Source of the DNA: Flavobacterium agricola
Lineage (GTDB): Bacteria; Bacteroidota; Bacteroidia; Flavobacteriales; Flavobacteriaceae
Assembly (NCBI RefSeq): GCF_025919725.1
Contig: NZ_CP081495.1
Coordinates: 682,001-746,000, forward strand
Direction of reading: 5' to 3'
Length of the DNA: 64,000 nucleotides
Part shown: positions 44,285 to 53,917 of the stretch, piece by piece
Layout of the letters: every line of letters begins with the position of its first letter
How positions within the stretch are numbered: position 1 is the stretch's first letter
The notes under the pieces: model-generated
Database searches by the model: none
What the model was told of the DNA's origin: nothing
The model's input: the letters and a program-made list of their open reading frames with translations, nothing else
Translations under genes and position numbers: made by a program

Positions 44285-45139
44285 AGACACACATATAAAT
44301 TAGTTCTATACTTTAAAGTTTATGAACTAATAGATATTTTTAACACAACAGCTACATTAACTCAATTACAAGTAGATTTAATTGTTGGAGGAGTACAGAC
44401 TTTAATGCATAGTATTTCACAAGGAATAATTAGTGGTATCACAGGGGGGAGCTTTGAAACAAGTTTTGTAAGCGCAATGGTATCTAGTGTGGTTTCTTCG
44501 GGAGTTCAGCTAGGTGGAGTAGCAGCTGGCATAGGCGAGTCTAGCGCAACTACTATTCTTTTCGGTACTGCATCAGGTGCTATAGCCGCAAAACTTACTA
44601 ATGGAAATGTATGGCAAGGGGCGGCTGTAGGATTCTTTGTAAGTGCTTTAAATCATGGAGCGCACCAAATGATACAGAAAGATCCAATAAAAAAATATTG
44701 GGATACTAATGGTGATAACAAACTTAATAAAAGTGAGGCTGATAATCACTGGTTGAATGGTAACGGAGAACCTATCACTGTAGATAATAGATTTATTGAT
44801 TGGTCAGGCTTAAATGTAGAAAAACTTAAAGCTTTGAAAATAGGTGGCACATATGCAATTGAAACTCACGAAGCGTTTATCCATTTAAAGTATGAAACTG
44901 CAGCAACATATGGAGGAACATCATTTATAAAAACAGGTGTAAATACAATTGAGGTACAAGATCAAATGTATCATTACAACTATAGAAATAATAATTCTAT
45001 AAAAAATATAATAAGAAATATAATGACGCGAGTAGGATTACCTGTTGGGCAAAGAGCTGGGACAGGTGCATTATATAGTGGAACGGATTATAAGATACAT
45101 TATGAAAATAGAAGTATAAAAATTTCAGATTTAAAATAA
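44285..45139 (+). CDS. Orphan Rhs C-terminal toxin module
   Basis: The frame is open from 44285, but the recognisable similarity to the first Rhs gene begins around 44345 (T-L-T-Q-L-Q-V-D-L-I-V-G-G-V-Q). The first possible ATG is 44405. It repeats the linker, then has an unrelated tip (about residues 95-244 from ATG 44405) with W-D-T-N-G-D-N-K-L-N-K-S-E-A-D, an EF-hand-like calcium loop, and Y-H-Y-N-Y-R near the end. It lacks an Rhs core and signal, so it is a stored cassette that recombination could move onto a complete Rhs gene. Toxin activity unknown. Confidence 0.75.
   Translation, partial: RHTYKLVLYFKVYELIDIFNTTATLTQLQVDLIVGGVQTLMHSISQGIISGITGGSFETSFVSAMVSSVVSSGVQLGGVAAGIGESSATTILFGTASGAIAAKLTNGNVWQGAAVGFFVSALNHGAHQMIQKDPIKKYWDTNGDNKLNKSEADNHWLNGNGEPITVDNRFIDWSGLNVEKLKALKIGGTYAIETHEAFIHLKYETAATYGGTSFIKTGVNTIEVQDQMYHYNYRNNNSIKNIIRNIMTRVGLPVGQRAGTGALYSGTDYKIHYENRSIKISDLK
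44405..44668 (+). repeat. Rhs linker repeat, copy 2
   Basis: Second copy of 42931-43194; see that entry. It starts the orphan module and ends just before the sequence becomes unique. Confidence 0.85.
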
Positions 45140-45150
45140 ATATAAATAAA

Positions 45151-45717
45151 ATGAAAAAAATTTATTTTGGAATAATAATATTATTTTGTTTTACTAGTTG
45201 TAACGACAAAAATTATTTAGGAAATAATTTTTATTATTTATCTGAATATGAGTCAATGGATATAGGTTATCCTTATGGAACTATTATTTACAAATCAAGC
45301 GAAAAGAACATGTTTGAAAAAATAATTATTAATTCTGATGTAGTCAATATAAACAATGATGAGAATTATATAATTGTAAAACAGAGTCCTAATAAAAAAC
45401 TACTACTTGAGAGCATTAAAAATGATCTAAATGTTTGGAACAATTATTATATTTCAATAAAAAAAGATAGTTTAATCGATTTGAATAATCAAAAAATATC
45501 AATCTACAATATTCATAAATTAGTCACAAATAGAGGTACAGAAGTAATTACGGATAGTATTTTTAATAACGAAGTACTATATAGAAAAATGTTTAGAAAC
45601 AAATTCAACTACTATATAATAGAAAAAAAAACCGATTCTGTTTACGGTCCACTAACTCTGGAAGAACTAAATGTATTTAAAAAAAAAAAAAAAATAGATT
45701 TAAATTTCGAAAATTAA
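45151..45717 (+). CDS. Putative lipoprotein, candidate immunity to the orphan toxin
   Basis: 188 residues with a lipoprotein signal (F-C-F-T-S-C at about residues 12-17), AT-rich, no known domain. It starts 11 bp after the orphan tip, as expected of its immunity partner. The C-terminus is rich in Lys, from a long A run near 45679-45694 that is prone to slippage. A terminator follows. Confidence 0.62.
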   Translation: MKKIYFGIIILFCFTSCNDKNYLGNNFYYLSEYESMDIGYPYGTIIYKSSEKNMFEKIIINSDVVNINNDENYIIVKQSPNKKLLLESIKNDLNVWNNYYISIKKDSLIDLNNQKISIYNIHKLVTNRGTEVITDSIFNNEVLYRKMFRNKFNYYIIEKKTDSVYGPLTLEELNVFKKKKKIDLNFEN

Positions 45718-45721
45718 AACA

Positions 45722-45744
45722 AAACCCAGCTTAACGCTGGGTTT
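45722..45744 (+). terminator. Terminator after the toxin-immunity block
   Basis: A 9-bp perfect stem (45722-45730 with 45736-45744), 5-nt loop, T-rich 3' side, directly after the 45717 stop. Confidence 0.8.
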
Positions 45745-45885
45745 ATTATTACATATATTACATAATACTTTATGTTTTTCTTTTAGCAATAAAACAAATA
45801 CAAACAAAGAAATATTATTTATAAAGGTTTCATAGAACTGAAAAATAACAAAATGATTCCAGCAATTTTTTATCAATCTGAACAT

Positions 45886-46040
45886 TTAATTTACTAGCAA
45901 ACTATCTAAAATACTTACAATTTTACGGGCAATATCAATAGAAGGTAAAACCTCGTTACGCCCTGTATCTACCCAACACATTTTTATGAATACCCAAACG
46001 GTTGCTAAATCCGTTTTCTAAAGATGCATAACATGCATAA
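45886..46040 (-). pseudogene. Remnant of an XRE-like helix-turn-helix gene
   Basis: Read on the minus strand, one frame gives L-E-N-G-F-S-N-R-L-G-I-H-K-N-V-L and another, frame-shifted, gives G-R-N-E-V-L-P-S-I-D-I-A-R-K-I-V-S-I-L-D-S-L and a stop at 45886-45888. Both resemble parts of an HTH repressor. No intact start or full length. Along with this remnant, 45745-46081 shows no other gene. Confidence 0.4.
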
Positions 46041-46081
46041 TAAAAAACAAAACGTCCCCTGTACTATCCCCTAAAAACAAA

Positions 46082-46114
46082 AAAGCGTTGTTATCTACTA
46101 AATAACAACGCTTT
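46082..46114 (-). terminator. Terminator of tRNA-Val
   Basis: A perfect 13-bp stem (46082-46094 with 46102-46114) and 7-nt loop, just downstream of the minus-strand tRNA. Confidence 0.8.
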
Positions 46115-46125
46115 ATATATTTTAA

Positions 46126-46203
46126 TGGTGGGCGATAAGGGATTCGAACCCCTGACCCCCTCGGTGTAAACGAGGTGCTCTGAACCAGCTGAGCTAATCG
46201 CCC
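46126..46203 (-). tRNA. tRNA-Val (UAC)
   Basis: A complete cloverleaf on the minus strand: acceptor GGGCGAT at 46197-46203 pairing with ATCGCCC, D arm AGCTCAGCTGGTTCAGAGC, anticodon stem CCTCG with loop TTTACAC (anticodon TAC), T loop TTCGAAT, discriminator A and encoded CCA (46126-46128). It marks core chromosome. Confidence 0.96.
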
Positions 46204-46246
46204 TAAAACTTAATGCAACAAATATAAAATTATTTGTTTATTTCTA

Positions 46247-46624
46247 TTAAATTTTTTTAATATTTTTTAAAACAACTTTATCTGGGTAGTTTATTAATTC
46301 TAGTTCAATAGGTTGGTTTTCTGGGTTTCTTCCTTCAACAATATATATTTTACCCGTTTCGTAAGGCAAATTACTTCTAGAAAAATCAATATCTCCGTGT
46401 TTTAAGTTTAAACGAACATCATCTAAGCTCATTTTTTCATTTTTCATTTCAAAATTAGCTTCTTCAGATGTCTGAAACGGTTTGCTACGTAAATCTTTTA
46501 AAACTCTACAATTAGGTAAATAGCAAAAAGTTTCTGTTTCTTTTTGATGCAAAATAAACCAAACGGCAAAAGCACCAATCATTAAACCAATTAGGTAATA
46601 ACCTAAGCGTTGTATAAAATTCAT
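46247..46624 (-). CDS. Small membrane-anchored hypothetical protein (DUF4258-like)
   Basis: 125 residues with one N-terminal membrane helix (L-G-Y-Y-L-I-G-L-M-I-G-A-F-A-V-W-F) and a soluble domain with a C-Y-L-P-N-C-R pair of cysteines and L-K-H-G-D-I-D-F-S-R-S. The pattern recalls flavobacterial DUF4258 proteins, function unknown. Downstream of ald, possibly same operon (tsaE-ald-this gene). Confidence 0.7.
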   Translation of the reverse strand: MNFIQRLGYYLIGLMIGAFAVWFILHQKETETFCYLPNCRVLKDLRSKPFQTSEEANFEMKNEKMSLDDVRLNLKHGDIDFSRSNLPYETGKIYIVEGRNPENQPIELELINYPDKVVLKNIKKI

Positions 46625-46659
46625 TTATATTTATTTTGTGTAAAAATACAATTTATATT

Positions 46660-47852
46660 TTACATTAATAGTAAATTTAAATCTCTATAAGCTAAACCAA
46701 ACCAATCGGCAATATGGCGTTTGGTAATCATACCAGCATAGCAATAAACACCAGCACGAATGGCTTTGTTGTAGGTGATTGATTTTTCTACGCCGCCATT
46801 TTCTGCAATTTCTAATAAAATAGGTTCTAGCATGTTGCTTATAGAAGTTGATGCTGTACGAGCATATCGAGACGGAATGTTAGGCACGCAATAATGTATT
46901 ACTTCATTTTTAATAAAAGTCGGATTTTCGTGCGTGGTAACTTCAGAACTTTCAAAACATCCCCCAGTGTCAATGCTTACATCTACAATTACAGCTCCTT
47001 TTTTCATGTTTTCTAGCATGGTTTGTGAAACCAAAATAGGAGCGGGTATCGCCGCGTTTGGCACCAATGGCAACATCGCAACGGCGTAAAGCTTTTAATA
47101 AAGTATTGTGTTGTAGGGTAGATGTGTATACGGGAGCGCCAATATTATTTTGTAGGCGACGTAATTTGGTAATATCGTTATCAAAAACTTTAACGCTAGC
47201 ACCTAATGATATGGCAGTTCGAGCCGCATATTCGGCAACGGTTCCTGATCCTAAAATTAAAACTTCGGTTGGGCGCACCCCAGTAATATTACCGAACAAC
47301 ATACCACGGCTGGTTAATGGGTTTGCCATTATTTCGGCAGCTATTAAAATAGATGCGGTACCGGCAATTTGGCTTAAGGCTCTTACTGCAGGATAACAAC
47401 CGTCTGCATCTTGAATAAAATCGTAAGCTAAGGCAACAATCTTTTTTTGTTGCAGTTTTTCAAAGTAATTTTTATCTCGGGTTTTTAATTGTAAGGCAGA
47501 AATTACTGTTGTTTTAGGTTGAATTAAATCTAACTCGTCTAACGATAAAGGTTCAACTTTTAATAGTAGTGGGCATTTAAAAATACGAGCTGCATCTTGT
47601 GTAATTTCGGCTCCAGCCTTAATATAATCGTTATCACTAAAGGTTGCACTTTCGCCCGCCTCCGCTTTCAATTAATACACGATGTCCGTTATTAACCAAG
47701 GTTAAAACCGAATCAGGGGTTAAGGCAATGCGCTTTTCTTGGTAATATTTTTCTTTCGGAATACCAATGTGCAAAGCACTTTTATTAACGGGAATAGCTA
47801 ATTTTTCTTCTAAAGGCATAAATGCCGTACTTGAAAAGGACGAACGTGGCAT
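46660..47852 (-). pseudogene. ald: Alanine dehydrogenase with two frameshifts
   Basis: Three frames together code for one protein of about 398 residues: the N-terminal I-G-I-P-K-E part (47852 to about 47660), the middle with G-V-R-P-T-E-V-L-I-L-G-S-G-T-V-A-E (NAD-binding, to about 47046), and the C-terminal I-V-D-V-S-I-D-T-G-G-C-F-E and H-Y-C-V-P-N part. The first joint has one extra base in G-S-G-A-G-E-S (near 47660). The second fits loss of 2 bases in a CGCGC run after G-D-T-R (near 47044). It catalyses alanine/pyruvate interconversion. Two lesions in one core gene may be decay or assembly error. Confidence 0.87.
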
Positions 47853-47856
47853 AAAA

Positions 47857-48267
47857 CTAATTTTTAATAAAAAGTTTGCGTTTACCGTTAGGCAACGTTT
47901 CAATAGTAATTTTTGTATGGTTTTTGGGTAACAAATTACTTGCTTTTTCGGGCCATTCTATAAAACAAAAATGGTCTGAATATAAATATTCTTCAATACC
48001 AAAATCATACGCTTCTTCTTCCGAATTTAATCGGTACAAATCAAAATGATAAAACGTTTTGTTTTCGGCAGTAACATGCTCGTTTACAATAGAAAATGTT
48101 GGGCTTGAAGTTGCATCGGTAACGCCTAAGTTTTTTAGCAATGCTTTTATTAAGGTAGTTTTTCCTGTACCCATTTGGGCATCAAACAAAATAATATTGT
48201 TGGTTGTGTTTTGGATGATTTGTTTTGCAACGGCATCAATTTCTTCTAGGCTATAAACAATTTCCAT
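47857..48267 (-). CDS. tsaE: tRNA threonylcarbamoyladenosine biosynthesis ATPase TsaE
   Basis: 136 residues with the P-loop M-G-T-G-K-T-T (32-38), T-S-S-P-T-F-S-I-V-N-E and H-F-D-L-Y-R-L motifs of TsaE, and F-I-E-W-P-E-K. TsaE works with TsaB/TsaD to form t6A37 on ANN-decoding tRNAs. It ends 4 bp before ald; this order is common in Flavobacteriia. Confidence 0.94.
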   Translation of the reverse strand: MEIVYSLEEIDAVAKQIIQNTTNNIILFDAQMGTGKTTLIKALLKNLGVTDATSSPTFSIVNEHVTAENKTFYHFDLYRLNSEEEAYDFGIEEYLYSDHFCFIEWPEKASNLLPKNHTKITIETLPNGKRKLFIKN

Positions 48268-48531
48268 TTTTACAATTTTTTACAAATTTATTTAAATAAA
48301 AGTAATTTTTGTTGCATGATGCGACAAATTATTGAATGTGTAATTTTTTAAAATGTGCTATTAGTAAATCTAAACTTTTTTTTACATAAATAGAAATGTT
48401 AATTTTTTAATCAATTGCTAAAGTTTAAACAATATAAAAAGTTTATTGAGGTTATATAATTATCGATTAAAGTTCATTTTTTACTGATTAAAAACATTTA
48501 TCAGTTAGTTAACCCCAAAATCTTTGAATAA

Positions 48532-51500
48532 ATGAAAAAGAATCTAACGTTAAAACCTTTATTCTTTGTCTGTTTGTTCTTTTTTTTTTCAGGAATAGCA
48601 AACAGTTATGGGAGTTGGTCACATTTATCCAGTAAATCGCCAATTTCAACAAGGAATTCAAACAACGATGTGTTAGTATCACCAACAAAACCTTCCTTCG
48701 TTTTTAGTGATAATTATTTTTTTGCTGATGCCATTTCTTCCTCCTCCAAAAACATAAGTCAGGCATCCTATTTATTTCACACCTTTAATTATGCTATTTT
48801 ACCACAAACCGTTAATGCTTGTGGCAGTTTACTTATTGTTGATTTTTTGCAACAAAATAATATAGAACTTGATGCTATTGAAAGTTTAGAAGTTTATGAT
48901 AGCACCAACCAATTGGTTACCAATTCAAGTATTACAGAAAGTGGGGTTTATAGATTTGAAATTACTTCTAATCTGGGTGCTTCAGAATCTTCACTTGTAG
49001 CAGTTACAATTACGCCGGCTCCCGTTTTAAGCATTGTTAATGAACAAGTTTTTTTACAAGTAGGACAAACACATCAAATTCAGGCAACTACAACCAACGG
49101 TTCTATAATTACGTATATTGATGTTGCTAAAAATCAGCCAGTTCAGGCAAACGTTGGGCCATTTACAACTGCTGGTACTTATATTTATAAGGTTGTTGCT
49201 ACGCAAAATGAATGCGAAACTGTAAAGTTTGTTACGATTGATGTTAAAGATGTTGCTGCTTGTAAACAAAATAATGTTCGAGAATATGCTACTATCGCAA
49301 AACCAGGTAGAACCTTATTAGGTTCTGTTACAAATGCTGCAAACGCTGCTAATGCAAATACAGAAACCTATGCAACAATTACCTTACCTATAAGTTTATT
49401 AGGTTTAACTACTGCCTATTTAGATTTAGAGTTTACTAATCCGGTGCCGGCTGGTAAACCTATTGTTTTAAAGCTTGGTACAGGTTATGGTGCTTTAGAT
49501 TTGCTTTCTGGAGCAACTTTAACAACAATTGTAGAAAGCCAATCTGGAGGCAGAGTAACTAGCGGATTACCGCAAAGCATTCAGGCCAATTTACTTGGCT
49601 TACTTAATGGAAAAAATGAATACGAAGTAGTTTTTAATCCCAACCCAAGCAATCCCAACCAAAAGATTTATGGGGTTCGTATTCTTATTACAGCAACTTT
49701 ATCGGTTGCCCAAAACTTAAACGTTTATAATGCCTATTACAATTCGGATGCGTTAAACACAAATTGTGAAAGTGAAGTGATGGACGTTTTAAGCGGAACC
49801 AAAGGTTACGGCGTAAATGTAGCTAATGCTACAGTTGGCGTTAACAATCCTAGAAATTTTATGTTAGATGATGCTAATGCATTTACGCAAATGTTTGTTA
49901 ATGTTGGTGTTTTAGCCGAATCATATTTAACGCCCGTTTACTCAACATATTCACAAAAAGAAGATGTGATTGAGATGGTTGTTTCTGATCCGAACGGATT
50001 ATTAAACGTATCGCTTTTAAGCGCTTTAACATACCGAAAATTCGATCATCAAACCCCAGTTGGGCCTATAAATTCTTTAAATGCTAATCTGTTAAGTTTA
50101 ACCTTACTTTTCGGGTCAACAGATAAATTTGTATTGCGTATTCAAGATTCAAATACTTTAGGACCTTGGGACAGATTTGAATTGCGTTTGGGAGCTGTAG
50201 CTAATGTTTTAGAAGCAATAAACATTTATTCAATTAAAAGACAACCCCAAATAAATTTTGTTAACAATCCAGCAGCAACCAATTTTACATTTTGCGTTGG
50301 TGAAGAAATTGTAGTAGAAAATCAAGAATGTACAAGTTTTAAATGGTACGAAAGTGCTACAGGAAATGATTTATTATCAAGCGCCAACTCGTTTACTATT
50401 CCAGCAAGTTTTTCTGGTAATAAAACAATTTATATTCAAGCCGTTAGAAACGGATGTGAAGTTTTAGAGCGCTATCCGGTGGAAATAACTGTAAAACCAT
50501 CGTTAGTTAGCACAAACATTTCTGCCACAGCAACGCTAGATGTTGCAAATAAATGTTCAGGAAATGTTGCCCTAACCGCAACTGTTGCATCATCTGTAAC
50601 CTTAACAAATCCGCAATATCAATGGTTTAAGTTAGTTAATGGTGAACAAATTTTGGTTGAAGATGAATCAAACAACGTTTTAAATGTTTCAGGTTTATTA
50701 CCAGGAGCTTATTCCTATTTTGTGGGAATAGGTTCTGATGAATATTGTTTTACTCCAGAAAGCGAAAGAGTTCAGGTTGATTTTGTTGTACCGCGTAACA
50801 CAACCACTGCCGATTTTACATCGAATCACACCGTTGATGTATGTAATGATTTGACAGTTTCGATTACGCCAGATGCTGCCTTAACTAACGTAACTTATGA
50901 ATGGTATTTAGATGCTGCAGGAGTTACTAAAATTACTAACGTAACGCTTAACGGAGTAACGTACCAAGTTACTGCCAACCAATTATTGGTTACTGGCTTA
51001 CCTATTGTTAATGCGCCGTTAACATATTATGTAGCTTTGGCGAGTGATCAAACCTGTGCAGATTTAACCAATTTATTACCTGTTGTTGTAAATTATGAAC
51101 CACAGCCCAATTTAGCAGTATTAGTTCCGGGCGATCAAATATTCTGTCAAGCTAGCCAAGCAACTTTAGCCGATATTCGTTTAAATGCTACTGATATTGT
51201 TTGGTACGATGCTTTAACAAACGGTACTGTTTTACCTGCATCAACTATTTTAACAGATGGTGCTACATATTATGCGATTCGTACAACAACAGAAAGTTGT
51301 GCAAATGTGAGCCGTTTAGCAGTTACGGTTCGTTTAGACGATGTACCGGCACCAACTTTACCAGCAAATCAAATGTTTTGTGAAGTAAATCAGCCTAAGG
51401 TTAAAGATTTAGAGGCAAACAATTATTTGGTTGTTTGGAAAGATGAAAATGGGGTTGTTTTAAATGAAAACGATTTGTTAGTGCACGGCAAACAATATTT

Positions 51501-52974
51501 TGCATACAATGCACCGGTTGCAAATTGTGAATCGGCAACTGCAACTGCTGTAACAGTTACTATTACAACAGGGCAAACCACTGCTGTTAAAAACAATTTA
51601 GCTGTTTGTGATAGTACGGCTAACCTGCAAAGCTTATTAGCCGTTTATAATGGAGTTTGGTATGCAGATGCTGGTAAAACAACAATTTTAAATCCAACCG
51701 ATGTTTTAGTTGCCGGTCAAACGTATTATGCAACGGATTTAGATTCTACAACTTGTGAAAGTACAGCGTACGAAATAACAATTCAAATTGTTCCTGATGC
51801 AATTGCAATAACTGCTTCTCAGGGTACAACTGATTTTTGTATCAATCAGGAATATACGTTTCAAGCAACTCCTGGTTTTAATACGTACAATTGGCAATTT
51901 GGTACAGCTACCGTAGTAAATGGAGGTGGAATAAACGATTCGTTTATAACGGTTAAATGGAGTACAACAGGTGCACATTCAGTTACTGTTTCGGTAGATG
52001 ATTTAGCTTGCTTACCAACCAACGAATACGTATTTAACCTTACAACCGTTCCAGATGCAGTTACTATAACCAATTCGGAAGGCACAACTAATTTTTGCAT
52101 CAATCAAGGATACACATTTCAAGCAACGCCAGGTTTTAGTTTGTACAATTGGCAAGTTGGTAATGCAACTGTTGTAGCTGGTGGTTCTGTAAACGATTCG
52201 TTTATAACTGTGAAATGGAATGCGCCTGGATTAAACACGCTTGCTGTAACCGTAAATAACTTAGCTTGTTTAACATCTAACCAACATGAAGTTGTTGTTA
52301 CAACTTCGGATTGTAGTGTAATTTTAGATCCCGATTTAGGATTGCAAATTAGCTCTAGCCACGCAACACCGTATTTTTTAGACGATGTTCTTTTTACCAT
52401 AAAAATTGTAAATATGGGAGAAGTAGACTTTACTGATGTTGTAGTTGCTTTTGAGTTAAGTTCAGGATTTGAATTCAAATCTTTTCAAACTCAAACCGGT
52501 ACATACAATCGTAGATCGTGGACAATTCCTGAATTAAAAGTTGGCCAAGAAGCTATTTTATATGTTACGGCAAAAGTTTTAGAATTTGGTTCTCACGGCC
52601 AAGAAGTATCGCTAGTAAGCAGTGTTCCTGTTGATTTACATACCGAAAATAACTCAGCATTTTTACAACTTCAACCTGTAAAAAATGATTGTTTACTTGT
52701 TTACAATGAAATATCTCCAAACGGTGATGGCCAAAACGATTATTTTGTAGTTAGTTGTATTGAACGATATCCGCATACACAACTCCATATTTACAACCGA
52801 TACGGAAATGTAGTGTATAAAAATGCAAACTACAACAATACATTTAACGGACATGCAAACGTTTCTAGAACCTTTGCAGGCAACGAGTTACCTAGCGGAA
52901 CCTATTTTTACACATTAGATTTTGCAGATGGTACTACAGAAAAAAAATCAGGTTGGTTATACATAATGAGATAA
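48532..52974 (+). CDS. Large cell-surface adhesin with gliding-motility C-terminal (T9SS type B) domain
   Basis: 1480 residues. An N-terminal signal region (F-F-V-C-L-F-F-F-F-S-G-I-A-N-S) is followed by beta-rich Ig-like modules: about residues 110-230, a region to about 560, then Ig-like segments with recurring Y-Y-A-x-R/L and Cys pairs. Next come two PKD-like 86-residue repeats (51796-52053 and 52054-52305), a DUF11-like segment (I-V-N-M-G-E-V-D-F-T-D-V-V-V) and the C-terminal sorting domain I-S-P-N-G-D-G-Q-N-D-Y-F, I-Y-N-R-Y-G-N-V-V-Y, P-S-G-T-Y-F-Y-T. Type B CTDs go to the surface via PorP/SprF partners, encoded next. It resembles SprB-type locus organisation. Confidence 0.9.
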   Translation: MKKNLTLKPLFFVCLFFFFSGIANSYGSWSHLSSKSPISTRNSNNDVLVSPTKPSFVFSDNYFFADAISSSSKNISQASYLFHTFNYAILPQTVNACGSLLIVDFLQQNNIELDAIESLEVYDSTNQLVTNSSITESGVYRFEITSNLGASESSLVAVTITPAPVLSIVNEQVFLQVGQTHQIQATTTNGSIITYIDVAKNQPVQANVGPFTTAGTYIYKVVATQNECETVKFVTIDVKDVAACKQNNVREYATIAKPGRTLLGSVTNAANAANANTETYATITLPISLLGLTTAYLDLEFTNPVPAGKPIVLKLGTGYGALDLLSGATLTTIVESQSGGRVTSGLPQSIQANLLGLLNGKNEYEVVFNPNPSNPNQKIYGVRILITATLSVAQNLNVYNAYYNSDALNTNCESEVMDVLSGTKGYGVNVANATVGVNNPRNFMLDDANAFTQMFVNVGVLAESYLTPVYSTYSQKEDVIEMVVSDPNGLLNVSLLSALTYRKFDHQTPVGPINSLNANLLSLTLLFGSTDKFVLRIQDSNTLGPWDRFELRLGAVANVLEAINIYSIKRQPQINFVNNPAATNFTFCVGEEIVVENQECTSFKWYESATGNDLLSSANSFTIPASFSGNKTIYIQAVRNGCEVLERYPVEITVKPSLVSTNISATATLDVANKCSGNVALTATVASSVTLTNPQYQWFKLVNGEQILVEDESNNVLNVSGLLPGAYSYFVGIGSDEYCFTPESERVQVDFVVPRNTTTADFTSNHTVDVCNDLTVSITPDAALTNVTYEWYLDAAGVTKITNVTLNGVTYQVTANQLLVTGLPIVNAPLTYYVALASDQTCADLTNLLPVVVNYEPQPNLAVLVPGDQIFCQASQATLADIRLNATDIVWYDALTNGTVLPASTILTDGATYYAIRTTTESCANVSRLAVTVRLDDVPAPTLPANQMFCEVNQPKVKDLEANNYLVVWKDENGVVLNENDLLVHGKQYFAYNAPVANCESATATAVTVTITTGQTTAVKNNLAVCDSTANLQSLLAVYNGVWYADAGKTTILNPTDVLVAGQTYYATDLDSTTCESTAYEITIQIVPDAIAITASQGTTDFCINQEYTFQATPGFNTYNWQFGTATVVNGGGINDSFITVKWSTTGAHSVTVSVDDLACLPTNEYVFNLTTVPDAVTITNSEGTTNFCINQGYTFQATPGFSLYNWQVGNATVVAGGSVNDSFITVKWNAPGLNTLAVTVNNLACLTSNQHEVVVTTSDCSVILDPDLGLQISSSHATPYFLDDVLFTIKIVNMGEVDFTDVVVAFELSSGFEFKSFQTQTGTYNRRSWTIPELKVGQEAILYVTAKVLEFGSHGQEVSLVSSVPVDLHTENNSAFLQLQPVKNDCLLVYNEISPNGDGQNDYFVVSCIERYPHTQLHIYNRYGNVVYKNANYNNTFNGHANVSRTFAGNELPSGTYFYTLDFADGTTEKKSGWLYIMR
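51796..52305 (+). repeat. Two tandem PKD-like domain repeats within the adhesin
   Basis: Two ~255-bp units coding for G-T-T-x-F-C-I-N-Q-x-Y-T-F-Q-A-T-P-G-F and N-D-S-F-I-T-V-K-W. Unit 1 is 51796-52053, unit 2 is 52054 to about 52305. Tandem domains of this kind can vary in number by recombination. Confidence 0.8.
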
Positions 52975-52978
52975 GAAA

Positions 52979-53905
52979 ATGAGACAGTTATATACAATTA
53001 AAAATATATTGGTATTTGCAATTTTAAACTGCTGTTCGTTTGCTTACGCGCAACAAACACCCGGTTATACGCAATACATGTACAACACCATGGCTATAAA
53101 CCCTGGTTATACAAGTTCGGTAGAAAGTGCCGAAGTAAATCTTTTATACCGAACGCAATGGGTTGGTTTAGACGGGGCCCCAAAAACAGCAAATTTTAGT
53201 GCTTTAACTCCTTTTTCTTATGAAAGAATGGGTATTGGACTAAACGTTGTTAACGACCGCATCGGGCCAGCTAACGAAACATTAGCTACCGTAAATTATG
53301 CCTACAATGTAAGGTTATCTTTATTACATAATTTAGCTTTAGGTGTAAATGCCGGAGCAAAGTTTATGAATATTGATTGGAGTAAAGGCCGCCGAATCGA
53401 AGATGCTGATCCGGTTTTTGGTAAAAACATTAACGATTTAAAACCCGTAGTTGGTGCAGGTATTTATTTTTATACTGATAAATATTATGTTGGGCTTGCC
53501 GTACCTAATTTTGTTCGTTCTAATTATTATGATGATATTCAGCAGGCGCATGTGGTTGATGCTTTACATTATTATTTAATAGCCGGTTATGTGTTCAATC
53601 TTAGTTCGTCGGTTAAGTTTAAACCCAGTGCTATGGTTCGAGCAGTACAAGGAGCTCCGCTATCGTATGATCTTTCAGCTAATTTTATGTTTCATGATAA
53701 GTTTACCATCGGGGCTTCATATCGTTGGGACGATTCGGTTTCAGGATTAGCTGGTTTTCAAGTTTCAGATGCCATTTTTATTGGTTATGCGTACGATTAT
53801 ACCACAACTAATTTAGTGAAATACAATCACGGTTCTCATGAAATTATGTTGAAGTTTAGGCTTTTAGATAAGCATAAAACAATTAAATCTCCTCGATTTT
53901 TTTAA
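52979..53905 (+). CDS. PorP/SprF family type IX secretion outer-membrane protein
   Basis: 308 residues, signal peptide ending Y-A-Q, then Q-Y-M-Y-N-T-M-A-I-N-P-G-Y, Y-R-T-Q-W-V-G-L-D-G-A-P and G-I-G-L-N-V-V-N-D-R-I-G-P, the PorP/SprF hallmark. Barrel strands follow. SprF-like proteins help place type B T9SS substrates on the surface. It starts 4 bp after the adhesin, so they are almost surely partners. Confidence 0.94.
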   Translation: MRQLYTIKNILVFAILNCCSFAYAQQTPGYTQYMYNTMAINPGYTSSVESAEVNLLYRTQWVGLDGAPKTANFSALTPFSYERMGIGLNVVNDRIGPANETLATVNYAYNVRLSLLHNLALGVNAGAKFMNIDWSKGRRIEDADPVFGKNINDLKPVVGAGIYFYTDKYYVGLAVPNFVRSNYYDDIQQAHVVDALHYYLIAGYVFNLSSSVKFKPSAMVRAVQGAPLSYDLSANFMFHDKFTIGASYRWDDSVSGLAGFQVSDAIFIGYAYDYTTTNLVKYNHGSHEIMLKFRLLDKHKTIKSPRFF

Positions 53906-53917
53906 AAACTAAAAGTC

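Noticed and set aside
45679..45694. Long A run as a regulatory slippage site
   Set aside because: Lies near the end of an AT-rich lipoprotein gene; nothing beyond base composition supports a role.
48532..52974. Repeats in the adhesin as a possible CRISPR array
   Set aside because: Repeats are ~255-bp protein domains, not short spaced repeats; no cas genes anywhere in the window.
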